Positions 1 to 7,411 of a stretch of 51,568 nt of DNA are shown piece after piece; position 1 is the stretch's first letter, and every line of letters begins with the position of its first letter. Origin of the DNA: an uncultured Flavobacteriales bacterium. GTDB lineage: Bacteria > Bacteroidota > Bacteroidia > Palsa-965. The stretch is from contig CAIQQJ010000167.1 of NCBI GenBank assembly GCA_903873905.1, positions 1-51,568 on the forward strand, in the 5' to 3' direction. The translations under genes and the position numbers were made by a program. The notes beneath the pieces are model-generated. The model worked only from the letters and a program-made list of their open reading frames with translations. It was not told the DNA's origin and ran no database searches.

Positions 1-591
1 AACATATCTTTTTCCTCGTTCACCATATTTCGAAGTTGTTCTTGAAAAAACAGCCGTGATCACAATTATTGCAGGTGCTTCCTTTACACTTTCCTGTGAT
101 AATGCAGCAGCACACAAAGTGTTGAGTTTGTCTCCATTTGAAATTTTGGAAAGCGAATGATCACTGGGGTTGTATTGAAATACACCCTCGGAAAGGCCAT
201 CTATTTTTTTGCTCACCAAATATATTTCCAAAGGATATAATGCACCTGCTGAAGGAGTCGTTCGTGCGCCATCAGGAGAGGTTACACCTTGTGCTGCCCA
301 TAATAATTGCGATGCTTCTTGTAGCGAAATGGGTTCCTCCTTATAGTTCCTTATTGATCTGCGCTTATTGAGTGCATATTCAATGGATGTTTTGCTTTCC
401 AAATTTGGAGAAGGCAATTTTATTTTCTGCAGCAATTTTTCGTGAGTCGTTGAATCGAAAGTGTTTTCTTGTGGCATTGTCTGCCCAATCAAAATGGAAA
501 TCAAGAATAAAACTAAAATCAGAAGAAGAAACTTGATCCAAAAACTTTCGAGAATTATTTTTCTGTGGTTTAATTGTTCAGATATATTCAT
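1..591 (-). CDS. SagB/McbC-type nitroreductase-family dehydrogenase, membrane-anchored, partial
   Basis: This gene starts at the ATG at 591 on the minus strand and runs off the left edge, so 197 residues are visible and the C-terminal part is missing. A single hydrophobic segment at residues 17-36 suggests an inner-membrane anchor. The region from about residue 70 carries ALNKRRSIRNYKEEPIS, then QEASQLLWAAQG and the TTPSAGALYPLEIYLV stretch, which are the FMN-binding signatures of the SagB/ThcOx branch of the nitroreductase superfamily. Some relatives oxidise azoline rings in peptide natural products, but many Bacteroidota copies stand alone and have no known substrate. No cyclodehydratase or precursor gene lies on the visible side. 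The family call is firm and the substrate is unknown. Confidence 0.85.
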   Translation of the reverse strand, partial: MNISEQLNHRKIILESFWIKFLLLILVLFLISILIGQTMPQENTFDSTTHEKLLQKIKLPSPNLESKTSIEYALNKRRSIRNYKEEPISLQEASQLLWAAQGVTSPDGARTTPSAGALYPLEIYLVSKKIDGLSEGVFQYNPSDHSLSKISNGDKLNTLCAAALSQESVKEAPAIIVITAVFSRTTSKYGERGKRYV

Positions 592-929
592 GACATTTTA
601 TTTTAGCAAGTGTCAAACAAAAATATCCAAGCAAAATTCAAATGCACATAATCTTGGTCATCAGAGGAATTGATTCCCATTACATGATATAAGGAAGAAA
701 AAGAAATGCGATTATGTAATCTGTTACGTATTGGTGTGATCAGGATCAATTACCATTTCAGATTGCTCAAGTATTTTTGAATTGTAAATGAGTGATGAAG
801 TGATTGTGGTTAGCGGGGGGTCTTGAAATAGTGTTGAGTTCTTTTAACATGTGAAGAAATATTATCTGACATTTTTTACAAAGCATTGGAATAAAAAACA
901 TTTAGAAACTAATCATAAAAATTCACACC
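592..929. other. Intergenic region between divergent genes, no gene seen
   Basis: This 338-bp AT-rich spacer separates the minus-strand SagB-like gene from the plus-strand gene at 930, so it should hold promoters in both directions. No convincing TAnnTTTG box, RNA gene or coding frame was found in it. Confidence 0.6.
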
Positions 930-1361
930 ATGTTATATCAGGAATTTTATTCAGAACTGGGAAAACTTCTGTATGCAGTTGCCGATTTTGATGGCACGAT
1001 TACCAAAAAGGAAAAAAGAACACTATACGAAATCGTGAGGAAAAAACTTGTTCCTTCTGAAAAACATAAAGATGAATTTGGAACGGATGTGGCTTACTAT
1101 GTTGGGATGGAATTCGATTATTGCGATGAGGAAAATAGCGATCCAGAAATTGCGTTCAGTTCATTTATTGATTTTGTGGAAGAACACCATACGGCTTTTG
1201 ATGCAAAGTTGAAAAAAGTTTGTCTGCTTGCGCCATTGGAATTGGCAAAGGCAAATCATAAAACCAATAAGGTGAAGAAACTCCTGATCAGAAGATTGAA
1301 AAATGAGATAGATAAAATTTATCCCCAAGTGAAGACTATAAAAAAAGTGGCATTATTATGA
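930..1361 (+). CDS. Small helical protein, weakly TerB-like
   Basis: This is a 143-residue, highly charged protein with no signal peptide or membrane segment. The N-terminal part (LGKLLYAVADFDGTITKKEK, about residues 10-30) resembles the start of TerB/DjlA-type helical domains, where an acidic 'A.ADG.I...E' turn follows a helix. The rest is predicted to be helical, with a lysine-rich C-terminus. TerB-like domains occur in tellurite-resistance and envelope-stress proteins and are poorly characterised. It stands alone, 66 bp before the rhodanese gene on the same strand. The similarity is by eye and weak, so a hypothetical protein is the safe name. Confidence 0.6.
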   Translation: MLYQEFYSELGKLLYAVADFDGTITKKEKRTLYEIVRKKLVPSEKHKDEFGTDVAYYVGMEFDYCDEENSDPEIAFSSFIDFVEEHHTAFDAKLKKVCLLAPLELAKANHKTNKVKKLLIRRLKNEIDKIYPQVKTIKKVALL

Positions 1362-1427
1362 TGATTTTAGTTTTTTTATTTGCGATAATTCCGTTCTTGA
1401 AATTTATTGAAAATCATTTAGCCTATT

Positions 1428-1823
1428 ATGAAGCGCGCTTTCCATATTGTATTTTTCACTCTTATTTTCATTGAAGCATTTGCACAAAAACAGTGTGATA
1501 CAATTGTTAATAAAGTTGACACTGCCACTTTTAAAGCAATGCTTGCAAAACATGATGGTACACTTATCGATGTAAGAACTTCGGATGAATTTATAAGTGG
1601 TCATATTAAAGGTGCGGTCAACATAGATTTTCGTGCAAGTGATTTTGAAAAGAAAATTGCAAAACTTGAAAAGCACAAAACATATTATGTCTATTGTGCA
1701 ATAGGAGGACGAAGCACTCAAGCGGCTGAGTATATGAAAACACAAGGGTTTTGTAAAATAATAATGCTCGACAGAGGTTTGCGAGCTTGGACTGAAGCAG
1801 GCTATCCAATAACAAAAGAATAA
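1428..1823 (+). CDS. Exported single-domain rhodanese-like sulfurtransferase
   Basis: The 131-residue protein begins with a signal peptide (MKRAFHIVFFTLIFIEAFAQ), so it is probably periplasmic. One rhodanese domain follows: LIDVRTSDEF near 47-55, GHIKGAVNID at 58-67, and the active-site loop CAIGGRS with C90 as the persulfide-forming cysteine. Such proteins carry sulfane sulfur or act in thiol redox. The CxxGxRS loop is of the PspE/GlpE type. No sulfur-metabolism gene is adjacent, so the acceptor is unknown. Confidence 0.9.
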   Translation: MKRAFHIVFFTLIFIEAFAQKQCDTIVNKVDTATFKAMLAKHDGTLIDVRTSDEFISGHIKGAVNIDFRASDFEKKIAKLEKHKTYYVYCAIGGRSTQAAEYMKTQGFCKIIMLDRGLRAWTEAGYPITKE

Positions 1824-1977
1824 AAACTATTTTCTCAGTATTATTTGAGTGTAGTATGTTTCATCAAAAGAAATCCGCTTCCTATTCTTATTAGCTTATT
1901 ATCATGTTTACTAGTGACGAATTACATTGGCTCTCAAAAACAAGTCATTTATGTTTACAACAACAAAAATAAATAAG

Positions 1978-2613
1978 ATGATAAAGACAAATGTTTTTGA
2001 GAAAAACGTGTTGGAGTATGATTCTTGGTTTAAAAAATATCCTGCAGTATTTATATCGGAAGTTGAAGCATTGAGAGATATGCTTCCTGAAGGAAATAGT
2101 TTTGGAATTGAAGTTGGTTTGGGCACAGGACGTTTTTCAGAAGCGCTTGGTATTAAAGAAGGGATTGAACCTGCTGCAGGCATGCGAGCACTTGCAATAG
2201 ATCGTGGCATTGAAGCCATGGAGGGAATTGCAGAAAGATTACCCTATAAGGATTTGCGTTTCGATTTTGTATTGATGGTTTCAAGCGTAAGTTATTTTTT
2301 CAATATCATTCAGGCTTTTCGAGAAGCAAATAGGGTTTTGAAACCTGGAGGAAGACTGGTCATCGGTTTTATTGAAAAAGACAGCGCCATCGGTAAGTTC
2401 TATGAGGAGAAAAGAGCGGATAGTTTATTTTATCACCAAGCCATTTTTTATTCAACGGGAAAATTGGTTGAGCGGTTGCAAGAAACGGGCTTTGGGAATT
2501 TTGATTTTGCTCAAACTCTTTTTCATAGTCTCGATGAAATAAAGAATTTTGAGCCATCAAAACCTGGCTATGGAAAAGGTTCGTTTGTTGTAATTAAAGC
2601 CATTAAAAAATGA
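1978..2613 (+). CDS. Class I SAM-dependent methyltransferase (Methyltransf_11 type)
   Basis: This 211-residue cytosolic protein has SAM-binding motif I (EVGLGTGRF, residues 45-53) and the post-motif ALAIDRGIEAMEGIAERLPY. It also has the FDFVLMVSSVSYF stretch and the LKPGGRLVIGFI strand typical of UbiE-like methyltransferases. The frame is open back to a TTG at 1927 and an in-frame ATG at 1951. The ATG at 1978 was chosen because the homologous-looking part starts just after it. The stop codon overlaps the next ATG (ATGA at 2610-2613), implying translational coupling to the PEBP gene. The substrate cannot be told from sequence. Confidence 0.85.
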   Translation: MIKTNVFEKNVLEYDSWFKKYPAVFISEVEALRDMLPEGNSFGIEVGLGTGRFSEALGIKEGIEPAAGMRALAIDRGIEAMEGIAERLPYKDLRFDFVLMVSSVSYFFNIIQAFREANRVLKPGGRLVIGFIEKDSAIGKFYEEKRADSLFYHQAIFYSTGKLVERLQETGFGNFDFAQTLFHSLDEIKNFEPSKPGYGKGSFVVIKAIKK

Positions 2614-3119
2614 ATCAAAATTCTTCAGCCCCAACAAAAGAAAAAATAAAAATGCTGAAAGTTTCCAGTCCAGCATTTTCATTTATGTCTTTGATTTCAC
2701 CGCGTTACACTTGCGATGGTGAGAATGTAAATCCTCAAATGGTTATTGAAGATATTCCTTTGGAAACAAAAAGTCTTGCGATAATTGTTGAAGATCCCGA
2801 TGCGTATGGAAAGACATGGGTTCACTGGCTCGTTTGGAATATTTCCCCATCAGCAACAATCAAGTGGAGTATTCCTCCAATTTTTACAATAAAAGAAGAT
2901 AGTGCACCAGGACTTGAAGGGAAAAATGATTTTGGGAATATTGGATATGATGGACCGGCACCGCCTAATGGAAAGCACCGGTATTCTTTTAGGGTTTATG
3001 CGTTAGATGATACGTTAGAACTCAAGAGAGGATCTTTGAAATCTGATTTGGTGAATGAAATGGATTCGCACATTATTGGATTTGGAGAATTGGTTGGGGT
3101 TTATGGAAGGGTTTTATAA
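2610..3119 (+). CDS. YbhB/YbcL family PEBP (Raf-kinase-inhibitor-like) protein
   Basis: This is a phosphatidylethanolamine-binding-protein fold of 169 residues, or 155 if translation begins at the internal ATG at 2652 before MLKVSSPAF. It shows the two ligand-pocket signatures: DPDAYGKTWVHWLVWNI and GYDGPAPPNGKHRYSFRVYAL. Bacterial members are small cytosolic or periplasmic proteins of unclear role. No signal peptide is seen here. The start overlaps the methyltransferase stop by four bases, so the two genes are probably one transcript. Confidence 0.92.
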   Translation: MNQNSSAPTKEKIKMLKVSSPAFSFMSLISPRYTCDGENVNPQMVIEDIPLETKSLAIIVEDPDAYGKTWVHWLVWNISPSATIKWSIPPIFTIKEDSAPGLEGKNDFGNIGYDGPAPPNGKHRYSFRVYALDDTLELKRGSLKSDLVNEMDSHIIGFGELVGVYGRVL

Positions 3120-3246
3120 TCACACTATTTATTTTCACGAATCATTTTCTTTTTATTTCGTTGAATTGTCAAGAATTCGTACAAATGAAAATTGCTCATC
3201 TTTTCATTAAAATATTTTCTCACTTGCAACCTCGTTAAAAAACGGT

Positions 3247-3258
3247 AAAAACGTTTTT
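3247..3258. repeat. 12-bp perfect palindrome upstream of the Spy-like gene
   Basis: AAAAACGTTTTT lies 54 bp before the ATG at 3312. A GATCTTTG sequence downstream of it (one mismatch from the TAnnTTTG box) could be the promoter. The palindrome could be an operator, but AT-rich palindromes are common by chance. Confidence 0.3.
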
Positions 3259-3311
3259 ATGGCATAATAAATGCTCGATCTTTGACATGTAATTAATCAA
3301 ACTAAAAAATT

Positions 3312-3731
3312 ATGAAAAAGATTTTATTTATTGCCATGCTGATAGTAGGTTCCGCTTCTTTTTCCTTCGCACAAGTAGCTCCCAAAACCGATGAAAAACA
3401 GCGACCTGCCAAACAGGAAAAATCCCCAGAAGAAAGAGCGACAGACGGCACCAACCGAATGACGAAAGAACTTGGCCTTACTGCGGACCAAGCGGCCAAA
3501 ATTCATGCTTTCGCACTTACGCGTGCGCAAAAGATGGATGATTTAAAAGCTAAAGCATCCACCGACAATACGGCCAATCAAGCGGCAAGAAAAAAAATCA
3601 TGGATGAGTTTGATACGAATGTAAAAACTGTTCTCACTCCAGAACAATACACAAAATGGCAAGCGGAAAAAGAAGAACACAAAAAAGAACATAAGGAAAG
3701 TAAGGAAGCTCCAGAACCTGCGGGGAAATAA
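3312..3731 (+). CDS. Small periplasmic Spy/CpxP-like helical protein
   Basis: The 139-residue protein has a clear signal peptide (MKKILFIAMLIVGSASFSFAQ). The mature part is helical and very rich in lysine and glutamate. It has LTADQAAKIHAF at about 56-67 and LTPEQYTKWQAEKEEHKKEH near the end. The 'LT.(E/D)Q..K' repeats match the general pattern of Spy/CpxP-like periplasmic proteins common in Bacteroidota. Those are thought to act in envelope stress or as chaperones. The gene is monocistronic, with a strong terminator at 3752-3794. The function is inferred from this pattern only. Confidence 0.75.
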   Translation: MKKILFIAMLIVGSASFSFAQVAPKTDEKQRPAKQEKSPEERATDGTNRMTKELGLTADQAAKIHAFALTRAQKMDDLKAKASTDNTANQAARKKIMDEFDTNVKTVLTPEQYTKWQAEKEEHKKEHKESKEAPEPAGK

Positions 3732-3751
3732 TATTTTTTCTTGCTGCTCAG

Positions 3752-3794
3752 AAATTGAAAAGCCACTGAATTATTTCGGTGGCTTTTCAATTTT
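3752..3794 (+). terminator. Rho-independent terminator of the Spy-like gene
   Basis: A stem of about 15 bp (AAATTGAAAAGCCAC pairing with GTGGCTTTTCAATTT) with a short loop begins 20 bp after the stop codon at 3731. It ends in a T tract. Confidence 0.85.
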
Positions 3795-4163
3795 AAGGAT
3801 AAGGGATAAAAGGATGTAATGTTTTTTAGGACCTTGGATCATTTGCTGTGATTATGAAAAGGAAGGATTCTTTTTTAGAATAATTTTGAAAGAATGACTT
3901 TCATTGAACTGCACCATGAAAAATAAATTTGGTGTAAACAATCACCCCTTTATATGCAATCGGTCACTGGCTCGATTCTTTTCTTTTGCAAGATTTGTAC
4001 TGTCTTCTTTAAAATAATATAATAGGGAGGTCGAAACTTTGGTTGCTTTTTAGGCATTGATCGTTCTAGATCATTTTTGGTAGAAACTTTGTTTCGAAAT
4101 GGATATTGTTTTATTGCGGGAAAGTCAACCGTTATTGGTCTTGACAATAACGATACAGACGAC

Positions 4164-4206
4164 AAAAGGCATCCTTTCTAAAAAACAGGATGCCTTTTTG
4201 TTTTGA
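4164..4206 (+). terminator. Orphan rho-independent terminator
   Basis: AAAAGGCATCCT (4164-4175) pairs with AGGATGCCTTTT (4187-4198) around an A-rich loop. It is followed by TTTTTGTTTT, the geometry of a plus-strand intrinsic terminator. The nearest upstream plus-strand gene already has its own terminator at 3752-3794. Confidence 0.75.
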
Positions 4207-4345
4207 TGAAAGAGTCATTCATGTAATTTCCAAACTCTGAAATTGTCGATGGATTAAAGATCAATTGCTTTTTTGATCTATATCACTCCGATCACTATTT
4301 TCTTTTTCCATTTTTGAAATAAAATGATTGTATAATCCCGGAAAA

Positions 4346-4353
4346 TATATTTG
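4346..4353 (+). promoter_or_regulatory. Candidate -7 box TATATTTG
   Basis: This is a perfect match to the Bacteroidota TAnnTTTG box, ending only five bases before the ATG at 4359. If used, the transcript would be almost leaderless. No well-spaced -33 TTG is evident, so this is tentative. Confidence 0.3.
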
Positions 4354-4358
4354 AACCT

Positions 4359-4883
4359 ATGAATCTCGAAAGGAAAGTATTATTCAGAAAATTATTAGGT
4401 AATAGCAAGTGGATAGCATTGCTTGGGGTAATTGTTCTTTACATTTCTTCCGCCTTATTGATTTTGATAGGAATTGCAAAGTTGTATTGGATTGTTATGA
4501 GAATAATTGATGAGGTTCAGGAGGGTGGAGCAGTTGACACAATTTTATTATCAGCGAATTTCTTTGTCATCATTGAAATTTATTTACTATCCATTGTGTT
4601 TTATATTTTTGCAGTTGGTATTTATAAATTATTTGTCGAGGAGGTTGCGCTTCTGAAATGGTTGAAAATGGATAGCATTGACGATTTGAAATCGCATATT
4701 GCGAAGTCTGTTGTGCTTTTTCTCTCCGTATTTATGGTGCAGAAAATTACTGAGTGGGAAGAACCAGAAAAACTTTTTTATTACGCATCAACCGTAGCAA
4801 TGACATCCGCTATTTTGCTATGGTATATTATGATCGTAAAAAATGGTAATGGTAAGAATCATAATGATAAAGTAAGAAACTAA
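4359..4883 (+). CDS. UPF0114 (YqhA) family membrane protein
   Basis: This 174-residue integral membrane protein has four hydrophobic segments, near residues 17-40, 66-91, 112-126 and 140-160. The second and third segments flank VGIYKLFVEEVALLKWLKMDSIDDLKSHIAKSVV. This matches the YqhA/UPF0114 layout, in which 'G.E.FV' is followed by a 'W....D...LK.K....V' loop. YqhA-like proteins are inner-membrane proteins without a settled function. The gene is alone on its strand, with a decayed VOC gene downstream on the opposite strand. Confidence 0.75.
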   Translation: MNLERKVLFRKLLGNSKWIALLGVIVLYISSALLILIGIAKLYWIVMRIIDEVQEGGAVDTILLSANFFVIIEIYLLSIVFYIFAVGIYKLFVEEVALLKWLKMDSIDDLKSHIAKSVVLFLSVFMVQKITEWEEPEKLFYYASTVAMTSAILLWYIMIVKNGNGKNHNDKVRN

Positions 4884-4924
4884 ATTTTAGTTTAAAATGG
4901 AGTTATCAAAAACTAAAAAGGAAT

Positions 4925-5309
4925 TTATACTTTCTTGGCAATTGCAACAATATTTCCATCCTTATTCGATATATATATCCAACAACATTAGCCCAATCCC
5001 TTTTTGAAATTTAATTCACCATTTTCCCTCCAGCTGTAATTGAACGTTTAATATTATTTTCTGGATGCCCCACAGACAAATAAAGTTAACACCGAGGTGT
5101 TTCATTGGTAGTGACAGGATCGTGTAGGGGGGCGAAATGATTTTGGTAATATTATTTTATGGCATTAAACCCAAATTAACTTCCGATATCAATTCAATTT
5201 GGTCATTTCGGGAACATTCAAAATTGATTTCATCCACTAATGTGGAAGCATAAAAATCGCGATTGAGAGCCTGGTCTTTTACGTATAAAATGAAAATGAC
5301 TTTATCTAT
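4925..5309 (-). pseudogene. Decayed VOC (glyoxalase/bleomycin-resistance/dioxygenase) family gene
   Basis: Reading the minus strand in all frames reveals a VOC protein broken into pieces. The N-terminal part is KVIFILYVKDQALNRDFYAS through SEVNLGLMP, followed by an in-frame stop. A second frame gives NNITKIISPP and a third gives LHDPVTTNETPRC. A final part has RSITAGGKMVN then RDWANVVGYI, and another shift gives SNKDGNIVAIAKKV before the stop at 4925. This order matches the usual VOC layout, with 'FY..LL', 'LGLMP' and 'GY..D.DGN..A.A'. At least three frameshifts or stops are needed, and the start codon appears to be lost (ATA at about 5309). It lies directly after the lipoprotein gene at 5326-6594 on the same strand. 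Confidence 0.8.
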
Positions 5310-5325
5310 TTGGCCATGTTACTAA

Positions 5326-6594
5326 CTACTGCGTTGGCGCCATTGCATACCGATCTTTCATTTCTTTCGGAAGTCCTTTGTTGATTTCAGGAAAAAATCC
5401 AGAGGCCTTTACTTTTTCAATCTTGTCATCATCAATATAAATCAAAGTGCACATTTGATCTCTTGTATTAACAGTGTAAAAGGCACCCTTAACTTTTTGA
5501 TCATCCAAAGCTTTGTTCACATCATCAATGATTCCTGTGAAATACAATCCTGATTTTTGTTCAGCATCAAATTCATAGCCATCGCCTTTAAATGTGAAGC
5601 GAACTTTGTGTGAAGTGGAAGTGGTGATGTCATCCAAAATTTGATCAGGAATGAATTTTCCCCTTGAAACTCTTGAAAGGTTTTGCAGGATTTCCTGATA
5701 CGGATTGTAATCATTCAGGGTATCAAATTGTGCTTGTGCAAAAAGTGTATCCATGTATTCATACATGTTCTGCATGTTGTAAATGGAACTCTGATGAATA
5801 TCCATTTTCACTTTTGAATACCATTTTTCTCCAATGGACTGAACGAGTCCTGATGCTTCAAACTTTTTTAGTTGAGCATCCACTTCTTGCGATGTAAATA
5901 GTGAAAATTCATGCTCGGGTTCCATTTGTAAACCATCAATGGTGAGCAATGAATCTTCTTGCATTTTATTCAGCATGATGTAACCATATTTTGAAACATC
6001 TGTGCTTCCCATGTAACGATCTTGTTTTTGTGCACAATCCGTACAAGTGAATTTTACCAAGTGTAAGCGTAGTTTATTCCCTGAATCGGCAAGCATTCGA
6101 TTAAACAAGCGATAAACAAAATCATCCACTTCCCAGTTTTTGGAATAATAAAGTTGTCGTTCATACCAAGTATTTCCAAAACGAAATCTTATCAAGACGC
6201 AATCTGTATCTTTCAGTCCAGCAGCGCTGGGTATAATGGAAGTTTGTACTTCATCACATTTCAGTTGAGGATATTTTGCACCAATCGTATCACAAATGTT
6301 TTGATAAACTTGTTCCAGTTTTCTACCATTCAAACGCACATGAATTTTCAATAAATCGCCACTCGCAACGAGTAATTCTTTCAAGCCATTGACGGAATCA
6401 GTTTTGTAAATGGAAATCAAGGAATCAAGTTTCGTGTCTGAAATGTTTTTAATCAATCCCACGCTGCGCATTTTCAAGACAACTTCACGAAACGGATCTA
6501 TGTGGGTGACTGAATTTATTTTTTCATTATTAGTAGGAGTTCCACAGGAAAGAATAAAAAAAGGAAGAAAAAAAATCAGCTGTTGAAGTTTCAT
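5326..6594 (-). CDS. Lipoprotein of unknown function (422 aa)
   Basis: The N-terminus MKLQQLIFFLPFFILSCG is a lipoprotein signal with the lipobox ILSC, so the mature protein is lipid-anchored at the periplasmic face or exported to the outer membrane. The body of about 400 residues has no domain I recognise. It contains a CTDCAQKQDRY cysteine pair and several mixed helix/strand stretches. The neighbour at 6666-7286, also a lipoprotein on the same strand, lies 71 bp upstream. The two may be transcribed together. Confidence 0.8.
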   Translation of the reverse strand: MKLQQLIFFLPFFILSCGTPTNNEKINSVTHIDPFREVVLKMRSVGLIKNISDTKLDSLISIYKTDSVNGLKELLVASGDLLKIHVRLNGRKLEQVYQNICDTIGAKYPQLKCDEVQTSIIPSAAGLKDTDCVLIRFRFGNTWYERQLYYSKNWEVDDFVYRLFNRMLADSGNKLRLHLVKFTCTDCAQKQDRYMGSTDVSKYGYIMLNKMQEDSLLTIDGLQMEPEHEFSLFTSQEVDAQLKKFEASGLVQSIGEKWYSKVKMDIHQSSIYNMQNMYEYMDTLFAQAQFDTLNDYNPYQEILQNLSRVSRGKFIPDQILDDITTSTSHKVRFTFKGDGYEFDAEQKSGLYFTGIIDDVNKALDDQKVKGAFYTVNTRDQMCTLIYIDDDKIEKVKASGFFPEINKGLPKEMKDRYAMAPTQ

Positions 6595-6665
6595 TTTAAA
6601 TGGAACGGGTGATTGTTGATTAGTAATTGTTGATTAGATTACTTCATTACTGCATATCTCAATCA

Positions 6666-7286
6666 CTACTTCGGTTTATATTTATCAAAAGCCTCCAGCA
6701 TATTTCCCCAAGTAAAAATTCCTTTCTTAGGTACAGGATAGGTTTGTGCAAATCCAGAAAACATTTCCCATTCGGGTTCGGTGAATCCCAATTTTCCAAG
6801 CGTGGGTTTCATTGCATATACTTTGTGAATATCGAAAGGAGTTGAGCGCAAGCTGTCGAGGGTTTGAACTCTTACGTGTAGTTCTCTGTAAGCTTCAGTA
6901 GTTCTGAATTCTTCAAGATGTTTTAGGAAATCTGAATAAGTAACATTTTTATTTCCCTGAACATGATTTTCACTCATCCATCCTGGGAAAAGATTTGGAA
7001 GAACATAAAGAAAATCGAAACTGTCAATGCCACAGTGGACTAATTGGGAAAGATCATTCCGAATTTGTAGTTGGTCGCTATCAGAGGGAATGTGCCGATT
7101 TAAAACAGCACAATCATAATAAGTTGTAACAGAATTTCCGCTGTCAATTCGAAAAGTGTCATTTGAAGTGTTTGCAATTGTTGAAGAATCAGCAAGACTA
7201 TCCTTTCCGTTATTGCTATTTTTAGGATTGCTGGTGCATGACCATATCAAAGCGAAAAAAATACTTATGACGATGAATTTGCGCAT
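6666..7286 (-). CDS. Lipoprotein of unknown function (206 aa)
   Basis: The frame is open upstream to 7391, but the ATG at 7286 gives a proper lipoprotein signal, MRKFIVISIFFALIWSC, so this start was chosen. A low-complexity Asn/Ser linker follows the lipidated cysteine. The folded part has YYDCAVLNRHIP and a second cysteine (LVHCGIDSF). It ends with a FTWGNMLEAFDKYKP tail. No family was recognised. It is divergent from peptidase T, which starts 126 bp away. Confidence 0.8.
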   Translation of the reverse strand: MRKFIVISIFFALIWSCTSNPKNSNNGKDSLADSSTIANTSNDTFRIDSGNSVTTYYDCAVLNRHIPSDSDQLQIRNDLSQLVHCGIDSFDFLYVLPNLFPGWMSENHVQGNKNVTYSDFLKHLEEFRTTEAYRELHVRVQTLDSLRSTPFDIHKVYAMKPTLGKLGFTEPEWEMFSGFAQTYPVPKKGIFTWGNMLEAFDKYKPK

Positions 7287-7411
7287 GGTTTCAAAGATAC
7301 TGAAAAGAGGGCTAGACACGAATAGGGGACGAGGATCGTCAAGAAAATGTGATTTTAAAAAAGACTCCTTTTGATAAATCAAAAATTTCATTTCGTTGAT
7401 TAACTTTGAGC

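Larger units (their letters stand above)
3795..4358. other. Long intergenic region with an orphan terminator
   Basis: No protein gene can be supported here. A 33-codon plus-strand frame starting at 3916 (MKNKFGVNN...) and a 71-codon minus-strand frame at 3950-4165 both lack recognisable composition. The region ends with a strong plus-strand hairpin at 4164-4199 that serves no visible gene, so a small RNA or short peptide transcript ending there is possible. Confidence 0.45.

Noticed and set aside
138-673. Two plus-strand open frames at the left edge
   Set aside because: Both are antisense to the SagB-like gene, whose conserved motifs on the minus strand settle the coding strand.
3950-4165. 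Minus-strand 71-codon open frame
   Set aside because: It has no recognisable domain, signal or sensible composition. It overlaps the start of the orphan terminator hairpin and is more likely chance in AT-rich DNA.
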